Source: Oceanobacillus iheyensis HTE831 (GTDB lineage: Bacteria; Bacillota; Bacilli; Bacillales; Amphibacillaceae). Taken from it: DNA of 64,000 bases. Shown here one piece after another: positions 15,033 to 25,955 of this stretch. The notes under the pieces were generated by a model. That model searched no databases. It saw nothing but the letters and a program-made list of their open reading frames with translations, and had not been told where the DNA came from. How positions within the stretch are numbered: the first letter of the stretch is position 1; each line of letters opens with the position of its first letter. The position numbers and the translations under genes were made by a program. The stretch is taken from NCBI RefSeq assembly GCF_000011245.1, contig NC_004193.1:3202501-3266500 (forward strand), written 5' to 3'.

Positions 15033-16205
15033 TTATTTTGATTTCGTAGTCTTTTTTTCTTTTTCCACTACTTGTGGAGAAGATTTTTGCACAAAGTCGG
15101 TGATTAGCTTATAGTACGCATTCGCCATCATCCAAATGCTCTCGTTTTCATCTTCAAAGAATTCAATATTATAGCCATCTAACTTATTGTTTAACGCCTT
15201 AATATAATCTTTTAATACAGCCGATCCCCCACCCACAAAATAGCAAATTTCAGATTGGGAATTCTTCGCCCATACATTTCTTAAATAGCGATACTCTTTT
15301 TTCGCTAACTCTAATAAAATATGGTCTGTAATATCATGGACATTCGTTCGACTTCCTTTTACCATAATATGATTTCGATCATTTTTTCTAGTAATAATGT
15401 CCACTACATCTCTGCGGCTATCTAATTCTACTCCGTGTTTGGTTCGAATTTCTTCCCGAATTTGTTCCAATGATTCGGATACACCTAAATTAAACCCTTG
15501 TGCTTTATCATCATCAACATTTCGATTTCGAATAACGGCAATATCTGTGGATAAACCACCGATATCTTGGATCAAAATCTGTTTATCTATTATATCCTTG
15601 TTGATTACTTTTAAGTCATTATCCATTATTAAATTCACATAAGCAGCGAATCCTTCTGGATAAACTTTAACTTCATCAAACTTTATATTTACTTTTTTAC
15701 CTTGATATTTTGGTGTTACAAGAAATTCAATTTGATGTACGGAACTTAATAAGTGGGATCGATAAGCTACGTCTTTACCTTCTTTTACTTCTCGCAGAGG
15801 TAAACCTGTACCCAGTGTATAGTTTGCATCTATTACTCCATTTTTCTCTTCAAAATCACTAGCGCTTACAGCATCTAGTGCCAATGACGTCAACAACATA
15901 ATCAATGTTTGATCTTCTTCTGATTTACTACTACCTTGGTCTAATTCTTGAGAGTTCGTTGTCTTTGTAGCTAAACTACCGACTCTATATATAAGATTAT
16001 TCTCAGATAGAGCAGGGGAGTGTATGCGAATATGTATATTCTCTAAGATTTCCTTATCATCTAACTCTTCAATTCCTATTACTGGTCTTTCTTCCAAATC
16101 TGGTGCAATAACATTCGGGATATATAATTCATTTTCTAACTTTCCATAATTTCCTTTTAAAGCATCATTACCTACATCTACTGCAGCAATTCTTGATTTT
16201 GTCAT
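15033..16205 (-). CDS. ParM/StbA-family actin-like ATPase
   Basis: A 390-residue actin-fold protein. Phosphate 1 motif AAVDVGNDALKGN is at residues ~7-19, phosphate 2 IQDIGGLSTDIAV at ~213-225, and the adenosine motif CYFVGGGSAVLKDYI at ~330-344. The TLGTGLPL segment at ~130 is typical of the ALP/ParM N-terminal subdomain. Plasmid relatives form filaments that push sister DNA apart through an adaptor bound at a centromere. Here no plasmid genes surround it, so it is a chromosomal copy. Two ATGs (16208, 16205) are possible; AGAGGAG favours the second. Its C-terminus is basic (KEKKTTKSK). Confidence 0.85.
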   Translation of the reverse strand: MTKSRIAAVDVGNDALKGNYGKLENELYIPNVIAPDLEERPVIGIEELDDKEILENIHIRIHSPALSENNLIYRVGSLATKTTNSQELDQGSSKSEEDQTLIMLLTSLALDAVSASDFEEKNGVIDANYTLGTGLPLREVKEGKDVAYRSHLLSSVHQIEFLVTPKYQGKKVNIKFDEVKVYPEGFAAYVNLIMDNDLKVINKDIIDKQILIQDIGGLSTDIAVIRNRNVDDDKAQGFNLGVSESLEQIREEIRTKHGVELDSRRDVVDIITRKNDRNHIMVKGSRTNVHDITDHILLELAKKEYRYLRNVWAKNSQSEICYFVGGGSAVLKDYIKALNNKLDGYNIEFFEDENESIWMMANAYYKLITDFVQKSSPQVVEKEKKTTKSK

Positions 16206-16571
16206 CATTTTACTCCTCTCTTCTATTAACCTATGAATCTAGCATATCGTTTTTTTATAAAAATCTCAAGTGATAAAAACATATTGTTTATAATATCGTA
16301 TACTTGTAATCTTTTTGCAAACATTGATATAGCAATTTGTATTCTTTTTTGTTTACATGTGTACTTTAAATGTTTACGTTTGTTTACATATTTTGTATAC
16401 ATGTAAACTTTAAATTTTAATGATTAATAGCATCGTTTTTTCTTTTTGAGATACATTGTAAATATTTACAATAATTTCTTACAATTCACATCTTTCTATG
16501 CTATTATATTTAAAATGGGTATAATAGCCTATACGCAAGCTGATAAAATAACTATGGAAAGGATTTAATCT
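16206..16571. promoter_or_regulatory. Iterated sites upstream of parM, candidate centromere/operator
   Basis: TTTACATGTGTACTTTAAAT (16352-16371) and TATACATGTAAACTTTAAAT (16396-16415) are near-identical 20-base units, 44 bases apart. GTTTAC occurs at 16351, 16372 and 16382, and its complement GTAAAC at 16403. A perfect 18-bp palindrome ATTGTAAATATTTACAAT lies at 16455-16472. Clustered repeats directly upstream of parM are the hallmark of parC centromeres bound by ParR. The region also holds promoters for parM (minus) and the GGDEF gene (plus). Confidence 0.55.
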
Positions 16572-17834
16572 ATGTACCGGTTACGCTTATTTATACTATT
16601 TATTTTTGCTTCTGCAATAACTGTTGCATTTTTATCTGGACCAATTAATGTTAGTATTTCTACTTATCTACCTGTGTTCGGGGTCTACTTCCTGTTTACA
16701 GCTTTATATTCCAACTTAAAAACAATTGTGAGGACAGGAAATGTAAATGTAGACTATAGCATTTCTTATAATTTGTCTTTAGTTTTGTATACTGGGCCGC
16801 TAGGATTATTTATTTTTGAGGTCTTTAGTAGATTTTACGTTTATGTTATCCGCAAAAAAAATGGTACAGCAGATGAGGATGAATTTCTGCACACGTTTTA
16901 TAATATAGGTGGTCCTACTCTTCTTAATGTAATTGGATACTTTTGCTTCTTTTCCATCTATCCCTATGTAGAGCATCATACATTTGGTATCTGGCTTTTA
17001 TTAATACCGATCGTTATCATCATTGATTTCTTATCGTCGTTATTACTACTAACGATATTTCATTTTGCAGGTAACATAAATACTGGACAAGATGCATGGG
17101 CTTTTATAAAAGGAAAAAGCATTTTAGATACGCTAAAAGGGGCTATTTCCAATGGGTTATTGTTTTTATTTCTAACAGAACAACATTGGGAAGCAATTAT
17201 TGGGTTATTTATACTGAACTATTTAGTAAGCAGGTCAGCCGTTCTTCAATCTCGGACTCTCCAACATAAGATTGAAAGAGATCGATTTGAACAAATGGCT
17301 TATACTGACTTCCTTACTAAACTACATAATCGAACATACATGAATAAAATAATGAATGAACTCAATGAATCAGAGCAGTTAGTAGGCATTGTCGTAACAG
17401 ATATCGATACTTTTAAACGAATTAATGATACATTTAACCACAACGTGGGGGATAAAGTAATTCAACATTTTGCCAATCATATTAAAAGCAAACTTAACGA
17501 ACATGATTATCTATTTCGCAGTGGCGGAGAAGAATTCACAATAATCCTGACTAATCGGACTTACGAACAGTGCCAAGAACTAGTTTTGCTTTTAAAGGAA
17601 GAAGTGGCACAAACAAGTGCACAAGCAGAATATAGAGGAGATACTATTCACGTAGACTACACTGCTACATTTGGTCTCAATTACTACGATTGTGGGGAAA
17701 AGAGCGATATTCGAAAAGCATATATTCAAGCAGATGAGCTCCTAATTAAAGCGAAAAATAACGGTAAAAATAAAGTTTATATAGTTAATAGTACCCGTAC
17801 GAACACTCAAGAAGATCTAGATATTATTGAGTGA
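16572..17834 (+). CDS. Membrane-bound diguanylate cyclase (GGDEF protein)
   Basis: A 420-residue protein. Residues ~1-215 form about six transmembrane segments, a membrane sensor input. Residues ~235-405 are a GGDEF domain with substrate-binding DIDTFKRINDTFNHNVGDKV and the active-site signature SGGEEF at ~316-321. The intact GGEEF predicts synthesis of c-di-GMP from GTP. The RxxD inhibitory site is not visible in the residues just before the signature, so product inhibition may be absent. GAAAGGA lies before the start. It is divergent from parM, sharing the iterated intergenic region. Confidence 0.9.
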   Translation: MYRLRLFILFIFASAITVAFLSGPINVSISTYLPVFGVYFLFTALYSNLKTIVRTGNVNVDYSISYNLSLVLYTGPLGLFIFEVFSRFYVYVIRKKNGTADEDEFLHTFYNIGGPTLLNVIGYFCFFSIYPYVEHHTFGIWLLLIPIVIIIDFLSSLLLLTIFHFAGNINTGQDAWAFIKGKSILDTLKGAISNGLLFLFLTEQHWEAIIGLFILNYLVSRSAVLQSRTLQHKIERDRFEQMAYTDFLTKLHNRTYMNKIMNELNESEQLVGIVVTDIDTFKRINDTFNHNVGDKVIQHFANHIKSKLNEHDYLFRSGGEEFTIILTNRTYEQCQELVLLLKEEVAQTSAQAEYRGDTIHVDYTATFGLNYYDCGEKSDIRKAYIQADELLIKAKNNGKNKVYIVNSTRTNTQEDLDIIE

Positions 17835-17879
17835 AACATAAGAAGTCATACGTAGCAATAAAGAAAATGGACAAAACAC

Positions 17880-18000
17880 GGTCATTTAAAACTCGCTTCA
17901 GCAATACGCCACTTATCTTAAGTGAATTTGTCAGCCTCAGGATGCTTATCCATCGAGGCTGCTCTTTCGTCTACTTATCGATGATACAAACTTCTTACCA
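17880..18000. repeat. Hairpin-rich segment after the GGDEF gene
   Basis: CACTTA-TCT-TAAGTG (about 17910-17924) and CAGCCTC...GAGGCTG (about 17932-17961) form two stems between convergent genes. No T tract follows, so this is not a clear terminator. A 68-codon open frame crosses it but shows no protein-like features. Confidence 0.4.
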
Positions 18001-18085
18001 ATCAATTTTTATGTCTCAACCTCTTCTTCATATTTAGCAATAGCCGTAATTCACACATAAAAGGGTCTCTCAGAAGAATATCATA

Positions 18086-18559
18086 CTATAAGTCAACTAT
18101 GTACCATCGATCCATAAACGAATGATCTGAGCCTTCTATTGGACTCGGTAATAATGTAAAGTCGTTCTGCTCGTATAATTTATTTGCTTGTTTTAATTCA
18201 TGTCTTGTTTCTAAATAGCATTGATTATATTTTCTTTCAGCAAATTCCAAAGCAGTTCTTAATAACTTTCTGCCAATTCCTTTGCCTTGATAATCTTGAT
18301 GTACATAAAACTTTTGTAATTCACATATACCTTTCTCTTTTACATAAGGGGCAATACCAATCCCCCCTACTACTTCTTCACCCTCCACAGCTATCCAATA
18401 CGAACCATCCTGGATTGAACTATAGTACTGAGATAAACGAGGTAATTGTGGGTCATAATAAGCTGTTCCTTCTCGATCAAGACTTACCGATTCTAAAGAT
18501 TCTTTTATTAGTTTTTCTATTTGACGATTATCTTTTTCCTCAATCTCTCTAATGAACAT
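18086..18559 (-). CDS. GNAT family N-acetyltransferase
   Basis: A 157-residue single-domain acetyltransferase. The acetyl-CoA loop is seen as VHQDYQGKGIGRKLL at residues ~88-102 (Q-x-x-G-x-G pattern), preceded by the strand IAVEGEEVVGGIGIAPYV. The C-terminal strands YLETRHELKQANKLYEQNDF fit the family. GGAGGAGAG precedes the start. It lies downstream of rlmN, separated by a terminator. The substrate cannot be predicted. Confidence 0.85.
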   Translation of the reverse strand: MFIREIEEKDNRQIEKLIKESLESVSLDREGTAYYDPQLPRLSQYYSSIQDGSYWIAVEGEEVVGGIGIAPYVKEKGICELQKFYVHQDYQGKGIGRKLLRTALEFAERKYNQCYLETRHELKQANKLYEQNDFTLLPSPIEGSDHSFMDRWYIVDL

Positions 18560-18583
18560 AGATCAAACTCTCCTCCATATACA

Positions 18584-18613
18584 AAAAGCTCCCTTAATTG
18601 ATAAAGGAAGCTT
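18584..18613 (-). terminator. Terminator of rlmN
   Basis: AAAGCT(C)CCTT and AAGG(A)AGCTTT pair around a short loop. On the minus strand it is followed by TTTTTGT, just after the rlmN stop. Confidence 0.75.
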
Positions 18614-18624
18614 TCTTATAAAAC

Positions 18625-19692
18625 TTAAACCGCTTTTGATTTCTTAATTTGTTTACTTCTGAGCTGACCGCAAGCTGCATCAATATCAGCTCCATTTTCC
18701 CAACGAACACCACAGTTAATACCAAGCTCCGTTAATGTCTCATAAAACGCTTGGATGTTTTCTGATTTACTACGACGATAATCAATATGCTCATCTACCG
18801 TATTGTATGGAATTAAATTAACATATGCTAGATGACGATGATTTTTAATTAAATTCGCAAGTTCGATCGCTTCTTTCTTATGGTCATTTACATCATCTAA
18901 CATAATATACTCATACGTAATTCGTCGATTCTTCTTCTGTAAGTAATAATCAACAGATTTCATCAGTTTGTCTATTGGAAAAGCCCGATTAATTTTCATG
19001 ATTTTCGTACGCAACTCATCATTCGGTGCATGTAATGAAATAGCCAGGTTTACTTGAATTGGATCATCAGCAAACTCATAAATTTTATGCGCTAATCCAC
19101 TTGTAGATACCGTAATATGTCTTGCACCAATATTTAGACCACGATCATCATTTACTGTGTATAAGAAGTCCATGAGATTATTATAATTATCGAATGGTTC
19201 ACCAATACCCATGACAACTATGTGGCTTACTCTATCCTTTTCACCGCGTTCGTCTAGATGTTTCTGTACATTCATAATTTGCTCTACAACTTCCCCACTA
19301 GAGAGGTCCCTACTCTTTCTTAACAGACCACTAGCACAGAAGGTACAACCAATATTACAACCGACCTGAGTAGTTACACAAACCGATAAGCCGTAATGAA
19401 AACGCATCAATACTGTCTCAATTAAGTTTCCATCTTCTAATTTAAATAAGAACTTTATAGTACCATCTTGTGACTCTTGGCGAATTTCCTCCCCCATTGT
19501 GTGTAGCACAAAATTATCTTTCAATAACTGAATAGCTGATTGATTCACGTTATTCATTTCGTCAAAGCTATTAATTCTCTTCTTATAAAGCCAATTCCAT
19601 ACTTGTTCGGCACGGAAACGCTTCTCACCATGTTCGATCAACCAATCTTTTAACTTTTCATATGTTAAGCCATATATAGATGATTTACTCAT
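18625..19692 (-). CDS. rlmN: 23S rRNA (A2503-C2)/tRNA (A37-C2) methyltransferase RlmN
   Basis: A 355-residue radical-SAM enzyme that methylates C2 of A2503 in 23S rRNA and A37 of some tRNAs. The cluster motif is [11 protein letters not shown] at residues ~110-120 (CxxxCxxC). [11 protein letters not shown] near ~165-175, SLHAPND at ~215 and the C-terminal [17 protein letters not shown] with the methyl-carrier cysteine are typical. A TTG one codon upstream is in frame, but ATG 19692 behind GAGGG is the better start. Length and motifs match the family fully. Confidence 0.95.
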   Translation of the reverse strand: MSKSSIYGLTYEKLKDWLIEHGEKRFRAEQVWNWLYKKRINSFDEMNNVNQSAIQLLKDNFVLHTMGEEIRQESQDGTIKFLFKLEDGNLIETVLMRFHYGLSVCVTTQVGCNIGCTFCASGLLRKSRDLSSGEVVEQIMNVQKHLDERGEKDRVSHIVVMGIGEPFDNYNNLMDFLYTVNDDRGLNIGARHITVSTSGLAHKIYEFADDPIQVNLAISLHAPNDELRTKIMKINRAFPIDKLMKSVDYYLQKKNRRITYEYIMLDDVNDHKKEAIELANLIKNHRHLAYVNLIPYNTVDEHIDYRRSKSENIQAFYETLTELGINCGVRWENGADIDAACGQLRSKQIKKSKAV

Positions 19693-19782
19693 CAATAACC
19701 CTCATTTCCATTTTTACTCCTACACTATATTACTTGATATAGATTTGTATATCAAATAGATTTTTAAGAATTTAGCTAATTT

Positions 19783-19823
19783 AAAAGCACTCCCTATTAA
19801 TTTTGACTAACAGGAGTGCTTTT
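19783..19823 (-). terminator. Terminator of the glutamate synthase operon
   Basis: AAAAGCACTCC (19783-19793) pairs perfectly with GGAGTGCTTTT (19813-19823). It lies just downstream of the small-subunit stop codon. Confidence 0.75.
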
Positions 19824-19843
19824 AGACATTTTATATTAAATAA

Positions 19844-21328
19844 TTATGGAAGTATCGTGTCTCCCATTAAGAAACGATCACACTCACGTGCAGCTCCTCG
19901 TCCTTCATTTATTGCCCAGACGATTAGACTCTGACCTCGTCGCATATCTCCAGCTGCAAAAACACCGTCGATATTCGTTTGAAATTCGCCGTATTTTGCT
20001 TTCACTGTAGAACGTGTTGTTGTTTCAACATCTAATGATTCGATTAGATCTTGATCTGGTCCTTGGAACCCAATAGCAACTAATACTAGATCCGCTGGCC
20101 ACACTTTTTCTGTTCCTGGTATTTCTTCACGAATTTTCTTACCACCTTCATAACGTGTCTTTACGTTAATCGTGTGCACTTCTTTCACATGACCGTTTTC
20201 ATCGCCTACAAACTTTGTAGTCTGAACTGCATAAGCTCGTGGATCCTCACCAAATTGTGCTTCCGCTTCTTTTTGACCATACTCCACTCGATGAATTTTT
20301 GGATATTGGGGCCATGGATTTGCTTCTTCATCACGTAAAAGATTACGTTTTTCATAGATATCAAATTGTGTAAGGCTTTTACAATTATGCCGAACAGAGG
20401 TAGCAAGGCAATCCGTTCCTGTATCACCACCACCAATGACGATAACATTCTTATCTTTAGCTGAAATATAGCTTCCATCTTCTAAGTTAGAATCTAATAG
20501 ACTTTCAACATTGGCATGTAAAAAGTCCATAGCAGGATGAACTCCTTTAAGCTGACTACCTTCTACTGGCATGTCACGATGTAAACTTGCACCGCCACAT
20601 AGTACAACGGAATCATATGTTTCTTGTAACTCTTCATTTGTAATATCTTTACCAACTTCTGTATTCGTAATAAACTCAATGCCTTCTTGTTCTAAGATGG
20701 ACACACGTCTGATTACAATATCATAAGATAGTTTCATTTCTGGAATTCCATATGTTAATAGCCCACCAACGCGCTTATCTCGCTCATAAACTGTAACAGA
20801 ATGTCCTGCTTTGTTTAACTGATCTGCTGCTGCTAAACCGGCTGGACCAGATCCAACTATTGCTACACGTTTACCAGTTCGGATTTTTGGTGGATTTGGT
20901 ACAACCCATCCTTCTTCAAATCCTTTTTCAATAATCGAACGTTCCACCGTACGGATAGCTACCGCAGGCTCATTTATTCCTAACACACATGCACCTTCAC
21001 AAGGGGCCGGACATGCGATTCCTGTAAATTCAGGGAAATTATTCATTTGATGTTCTTTATCAAGTGCTTCTCTCCATTTCCCCTCATATACTAAGTTATT
21101 CCACTCTGGAATTAAGTGATAGACAGGGCAACCTGAAGTTACCCCTGCTATCTCAATTCCTTGATGACACGTAGGAACACCACAATCCATACAACGAGCA
21201 CCCTGTTTTTGCACTTCCTCATCTGACATCGGTGCCGTATAATCGTTCCAGTCTTTAACACGCTCTTGTGGATTTCTACCAGGACGCGTTTGTCGTTCAT
21301 ACTCCATAAAACCCGTTTGTTTTCCCAT
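19844..21328 (-). CDS. gltD: Glutamate synthase small (beta) subunit
   Basis: A 494-residue NADPH-dependent electron-transfer subunit (named gltB in B. subtilis). The N-terminal cysteine clusters CMDCGVPTCHQ (residues ~40-50) and CPAPCEGACVLG (~97-108) bind 4Fe-4S centres. FAD- and NADPH-binding loops are GSGPAGLAAADQL (~150-162) and GGGDTGTDC (~290). AAGDMRRGQSLIVWAINEGR near the end is the conserved FAD contact. It passes electrons to the large subunit, encoded just upstream in the same operon 34 bases away. ATG 21328 follows AAAGGGAGG and is preferred over TTG 21331. Confidence 0.95.
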   Translation of the reverse strand: MGKQTGFMEYERQTRPGRNPQERVKDWNDYTAPMSDEEVQKQGARCMDCGVPTCHQGIEIAGVTSGCPVYHLIPEWNNLVYEGKWREALDKEHQMNNFPEFTGIACPAPCEGACVLGINEPAVAIRTVERSIIEKGFEEGWVVPNPPKIRTGKRVAIVGSGPAGLAAADQLNKAGHSVTVYERDKRVGGLLTYGIPEMKLSYDIVIRRVSILEQEGIEFITNTEVGKDITNEELQETYDSVVLCGGASLHRDMPVEGSQLKGVHPAMDFLHANVESLLDSNLEDGSYISAKDKNVIVIGGGDTGTDCLATSVRHNCKSLTQFDIYEKRNLLRDEEANPWPQYPKIHRVEYGQKEAEAQFGEDPRAYAVQTTKFVGDENGHVKEVHTINVKTRYEGGKKIREEIPGTEKVWPADLVLVAIGFQGPDQDLIESLDVETTTRSTVKAKYGEFQTNIDGVFAAGDMRRGQSLIVWAINEGRGAARECDRFLMGDTILP

Positions 21329-21362
21329 CAAAAGCCTCCCTTTCTGCTGACATGAATCGTAC

Positions 21363-24300
21363 TTACACGTTCACCTTATCTTTTTGAACTTTAATTTGAT
21401 TCGTTTCCTCAAAAGCTTGTAGTTCTGCTTCATACTTAGTCAATCCTGTATTCATTAACGTGGAGATACGTTCTCTCATTGCTAAATATGCTTTAGGAAT
21501 CACGCGACTAAATGATATAGAATATTTTTCCCAGTACGCTAAGATTCGTGCAGCATGACCACTATCTGTATATTCCACATGCTTTTCAATTGATGCATAC
21601 AGTTCTTCCAATTCATTTGCATCTGTAACACGCTCAACTTGAACGAGAGAATTATTTACCATATTCTTAAATTCGTCTTCTTCATCAAATACATAAGCAA
21701 CTCCACCAGACATTCCAGCAGCAAAGTTTCTTCCGGTTTTTCCAAGCACGATTACTTGGCCGCCAGTCATATATTCACAGCCGTGATCACCGATACCTTC
21801 TACAACAATCGATGCGCCACTATTTCGCACTGCAAATCGTTCTCCTGCTATTCCTCGAATGTAAGCTTCACCTGCAGATGCACCATAAAATGCGACGTTT
21901 CCAATGATAATATTTTTTTCAGGTTCAAACGTAACTGTAGAAGATGGCCTAACAATAATTTTCCCTCCGGATAATCCCTTACCGACAAAATCATTGGCAT
22001 CCCCTATTAATTTTAGTGACATTCCTTTTGGTATAAATGCTCCAAAGCTCTGTCCTGCTGAACCATTAAAGTTTAATTTAATCGTATCTTCAGGCAAACC
22101 ATGTTCACCATATCTTTCTGTAATCGCATGACCTAATAAAGCCCCTGTCACACGGTTAATATTCCGAATAGCAACTGAAAATTCTACAGGTGTACCATCC
22201 TCGATTGCCGATTCACAAATTGGTAGTAGTTCTTGATAATCTAATGTTTTATCAATACCATGATCTTGCTGTTTCGTAGCATATTGATCTATTTTAAAAG
22301 GTAGTTCAGGTCTATATAATAATGCAGATAAATCTATATCTTTCGCTTTCCAATGATCAAGCTTCTTCTCCTCTAACACATCGGAGCGCCCAATCATTTC
22401 ATTAATTGTACGGAAGCCAAGTTTCGCCATGATCTCTCTTGCTTCTTGAGCGATAAACTTCATGAAATTAACGACATGATCCGGATCACCAGAAAACTTT
22501 TCTCGTAAGCTTGGGTTTTGTGTTGCAATTCCAACTGGACAGGTATCTAAGTGACACACACGCATCATGACACAGCCTAATGCTACTAAAGGTGCTGTAG
22601 AGAATCCGTACTCTTCTGCTCCTAATAATGCAGCTACAACTACATCTCTACCCGTCATCATTTTACCGTCTGTTTCTACCGTGATACGGTCACGTAAACC
22701 GTTTAATAATAATGTTTGATGTGTTTCAGCTAATCCAATTTCCCAAGGAAGTCCAGTATGCTTCAAGCTAGTACGAGGTGCAGCACCTGTCCCTCCATCA
22801 TAGCCACTGATTACAACATGGTCCGCTCTACCTTTCGCTACACCTGCTGCGATTGTTCCAACCCCTACAGCCGCAACTAGTTTTACACTAATTCGCGCAT
22901 TAGGGTTCGCATTTTTTAAGTTATAGATTAATTCCGCAAGATCCTCAATGGAATAAATATCATGGTGAGGTGGCGGCGAAATTAATTCAACTCCAGGAGT
23001 TGATCCACGAACTTCTGCTACCCATGGATATACTTTTTTACCAGGTAGCTGACCACCTTCACCGGGCTTAGCTCCTTGTGCTACTTTTATTTGAATCTCA
23101 TCTGCATTTACTAAATAATTACTAGTTACGCCAAAACGTCCAGATGCAACTTGTTTTACCGCACTTCGTCTTAAGTCACCATTTTCATCTGGTGTAAAAC
23201 GATCGATAGACTCTCCACCTTCTCCAGTATTACTACGTCCACCTAATCGATTCATTGCAATTGCTAAAGCTTCATGTGCTTCTTTACTTATTGAACCAAA
23301 AGACATAGCACCTGTTTTAAATCGTTTTACTATATTCTCAACAGGCTCCACCTCTTCGATTGGTACCGGAGCTCTGTCTTTAAAATCTACTAATCCCCGT
23401 AAGGATTGTAAGTTTAATGCATCATCGGTTAGCATATTAGAATATTTCTTAAAGAGTTCATAGTTATTGGATCTAACAGAATGTTGCAATGTTTGAATGG
23501 TATGGGGATTATATTGATGATCCTCCCCATTGACTCTGTATTGGAACTCATCACCAGGTGTTAAATGACGTTTTCCTCCACGCGCATCTGCAAATGCTAG
23601 CTTATGCCTCATCATTGCTTCTTTTTCGATAATATCCAGCTTAATTCCACCTAATCGTGAAGCTGTACCGGTGAAGTAATAATCAATAACTTCTTCGTGT
23701 ATACCTACTGCCTCAAAAATTTGAGCACCACGGTAACTTTGAATTGTAGATATCCCCATTTTCGATAATATTTTAATAATTCCGTCAGTTATAGCGGTAA
23801 TATATCTCGTATAAGCCTCATCTACAGAAGAAACATTTATTTCATCTGCTTGGAATAGATTAAAATACGTATCGAAAGCAAGATAAGGGTTAATTGCTTC
23901 CGCTCCATATCCTAATAACGTCGCAAAATGATGTACTTCTCTAGGTTCCCCAGATTCAACCAATAAACTAACTTTCGTACGAACTCCTTTACGAATTAAA
24001 TGATGGTGCAGACCAGAAACCGCTAATAAAGCTGGGATGGCTGCTTGTTTATCATTTACACCCCTGTCTGACAGGATAAGTAAACTAACACCTTTCTCCA
24101 TCGCTGCATCAGCTTGTGCAAATAGTGAATTAAGTGCTTCTTTCATATTTCCTTCATTTTCAGTATCAAACAACGTAGATAGCGTTTCTACGGATAACTT
24201 ATCTAAACGTTGACGACGTATCGCCTCTAACTCTTCATTACGTAAAACGGGAGTTTCTAGACGAATATGTCTACAATTATCCGCTGTTGGCTTCGTTAAG

Positions 24301-25955
24301 TTTCCTTCTGCTCCTATTGTTGTCTCTACCATTGTAATAATCTTCTCTCGAATCGCATCCAACGGTGGATTCGTTACTTGCGCAAACAATTGTTTAAAAT
24401 AATTATATAGAAGTTGAGGACGTTTCGATAAGACTGCTAATGGTGAATCATATCCCATCGAACCTACTGGGTCTTTCCCATCTGAAACTAATGGTTTCAT
24501 AATTTTATTTAACTCTTCTTGTGTATAACCAAAAGCTAACTGCTGTTCTAATAATTTATCTCCGTGGTTCACAGGAAAATCACTCGTCGTTTGCGGAAGA
24601 TCCTGTAAATCAATCTTATTTTTCAACCATTCTTTGTAAGGCTTTTCTGAAGATATTTGCATTTTTATCGTTTCATCAGGTACAATAACTCCTTTTTCTA
24701 AGTCAATAAGTAGCATTTTTCCTGGTGCTAAACGATCCTTATACAAGATATCATCGGCAAATATATCTAAAGCCCCAACTTCAGAACCTAAAACTACCAT
24801 TCCATCCTTGGTAACATAATATCTTGCTGGTCTTAATCCATTGCGATCCAAGCACGCCCCAATTTGATTACCGTTCGTAAATACTAAAGCTGCCGGACCG
24901 TCCCACGGTTCCATTAATGTACTATGATATTCATAAAAATCACGCTTTTCATCTTTAATATTGTCATCATTTGACCAAGGTTCCGGTACCATCATCATTG
25001 CTGTATGAGCTAATGATCTTCCTGAAAGATGTAAAAATTCAAATGTATTATCAAATATAGAGGAATCACTTCCATCTGTATCCATAACAGGTAATATCTT
25101 CTGCAAGTCTTCTTCACTAAAATGATCAGATACACAGAGTTGTTCCCTGGCTTGCATCCAATTTACATTACCACGTAGCGTATTAAATTCTCCATTATGG
25201 ATGGTATATCGATTAGGGTGAGATCTTTTCCAACTTGGGAATGTGTTGGTACTAAAGCGTGAGTGTACGAGTGCTAGAGCAGATTTGAAATCAGGATGGT
25301 TGAGGTCAATATAATAAGCATCTAATTGTTCCGGTACTAACATACCTTTATAAACAATCGTTCTTGTAGATAAACTACAAATGTATACATCCTCATATTC
25401 CGGTTGACCTGCAACAATATTTTCGATGCATTTACGTATCACAAATAATCTACGTTCAAATTCCATCTGATCCTTAATGCTATCCGAGCGTTGGATAAAA
25501 AATTGTCGAACCGATGGGGCACTCTTAGATGCAACTTTCCCTATAAAAGATTCATTCGTTGGTACAGGCCTCCAGCCTAAAAATGTTTGTCCTTCATCTT
25601 CAACAATTTGTTCTATCATTTTTCTGCATGTCATTCTTAATTGGCGATCTCTAGGTAAGAAAATCATCCCTACGCCATAGTCACCTTCACGAGGTAAGTG
25701 AATATTCTCTTTCACACATTGAAGTTGAAAGAAACGGTCTGGTATTTGAGTCATAATACCAGCGCCATCACCGGTGCTTGTATCAGCTGATTGTCCACCT
25801 CGATGTTCTAGGTTACACAATATATTTATCGCATTTTGTACTATATTGTGAGTTTTCTTACCATTTATATTGGCAATCATCCCTATTCCACATGCTTCAT
25901 GTTCAAAGTCTGGATGATATAGTCCCTGTTGATCAGGATATCCATGTTTACTCAT
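21363..25955 (-). CDS. gltB: Glutamate synthase large (alpha) subunit
   Basis: A 1530-residue enzyme (gltA in B. subtilis) that makes two glutamates from glutamine and 2-oxoglutarate. The N-terminal amidotransferase domain starts with a short propeptide and the catalytic Cys in [14 protein letters not shown] (Cys22 with this start). The FMN synthase domain holds [21 protein letters not shown] and the 3Fe-4S cluster [15 protein letters not shown]-terminal GXGXG beta-helix domain has repeated G-rich motifs. The frame continues 22 codons upstream, but GAGAGGAGC seven bases before ATG 25955 sets the start. No gltC-like regulator is adjacent. Confidence 0.96.
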   Translation of the reverse strand: MSKHGYPDQQGLYHPDFEHEACGIGMIANINGKKTHNIVQNAINILCNLEHRGGQSADTSTGDGAGIMTQIPDRFFQLQCVKENIHLPREGDYGVGMIFLPRDRQLRMTCRKMIEQIVEDEGQTFLGWRPVPTNESFIGKVASKSAPSVRQFFIQRSDSIKDQMEFERRLFVIRKCIENIVAGQPEYEDVYICSLSTRTIVYKGMLVPEQLDAYYIDLNHPDFKSALALVHSRFSTNTFPSWKRSHPNRYTIHNGEFNTLRGNVNWMQAREQLCVSDHFSEEDLQKILPVMDTDGSDSSIFDNTFEFLHLSGRSLAHTAMMMVPEPWSNDDNIKDEKRDFYEYHSTLMEPWDGPAALVFTNGNQIGACLDRNGLRPARYYVTKDGMVVLGSEVGALDIFADDILYKDRLAPGKMLLIDLEKGVIVPDETIKMQISSEKPYKEWLKNKIDLQDLPQTTSDFPVNHGDKLLEQQLAFGYTQEELNKIMKPLVSDGKDPVGSMGYDSPLAVLSKRPQLLYNYFKQLFAQVTNPPLDAIREKIITMVETTIGAEGNLTKPTADNCRHIRLETPVLRNEELEAIRRQRLDKLSVETLSTLFDTENEGNMKEALNSLFAQADAAMEKGVSLLILSDRGVNDKQAAIPALLAVSGLHHHLIRKGVRTKVSLLVESGEPREVHHFATLLGYGAEAINPYLAFDTYFNLFQADEINVSSVDEAYTRYITAITDGIIKILSKMGISTIQSYRGAQIFEAVGIHEEVIDYYFTGTASRLGGIKLDIIEKEAMMRHKLAFADARGGKRHLTPGDEFQYRVNGEDHQYNPHTIQTLQHSVRSNNYELFKKYSNMLTDDALNLQSLRGLVDFKDRAPVPIEEVEPVENIVKRFKTGAMSFGSISKEAHEALAIAMNRLGGRSNTGEGGESIDRFTPDENGDLRRSAVKQVASGRFGVTSNYLVNADEIQIKVAQGAKPGEGGQLPGKKVYPWVAEVRGSTPGVELISPPPHHDIYSIEDLAELIYNLKNANPNARISVKLVAAVGVGTIAAGVAKGRADHVVISGYDGGTGAAPRTSLKHTGLPWEIGLAETHQTLLLNGLRDRITVETDGKMMTGRDVVVAALLGAEEYGFSTAPLVALGCVMMRVCHLDTCPVGIATQNPSLREKFSGDPDHVVNFMKFIAQEAREIMAKLGFRTINEMIGRSDVLEEKKLDHWKAKDIDLSALLYRPELPFKIDQYATKQQDHGIDKTLDYQELLPICESAIEDGTPVEFSVAIRNINRVTGALLGHAITERYGEHGLPEDTIKLNFNGSAGQSFGAFIPKGMSLKLIGDANDFVGKGLSGGKIIVRPSSTVTFEPEKNIIIGNVAFYGASAGEAYIRGIAGERFAVRNSGASIVVEGIGDHGCEYMTGGQVIVLGKTGRNFAAGMSGGVAYVFDEEDEFKNMVNNSLVQVERVTDANELEELYASIEKHVEYTDSGHAARILAYWEKYSISFSRVIPKAYLAMRERISTLMNTGLTKYEAELQAFEETNQIKVQKDKVNV

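Noticed and set aside
15033..17834. Integrated plasmid or prophage around the ParM gene
   Set aside because: I found no replication, integrase, relaxase or phage genes nearby and no flanking attachment repeats.
17831..18037. 68-codon frame starting with GTG at the end of the GGDEF gene
   Set aside because: It could be a coupled gene by position, but it crosses two hairpins and its translation has no domain or compositional support.
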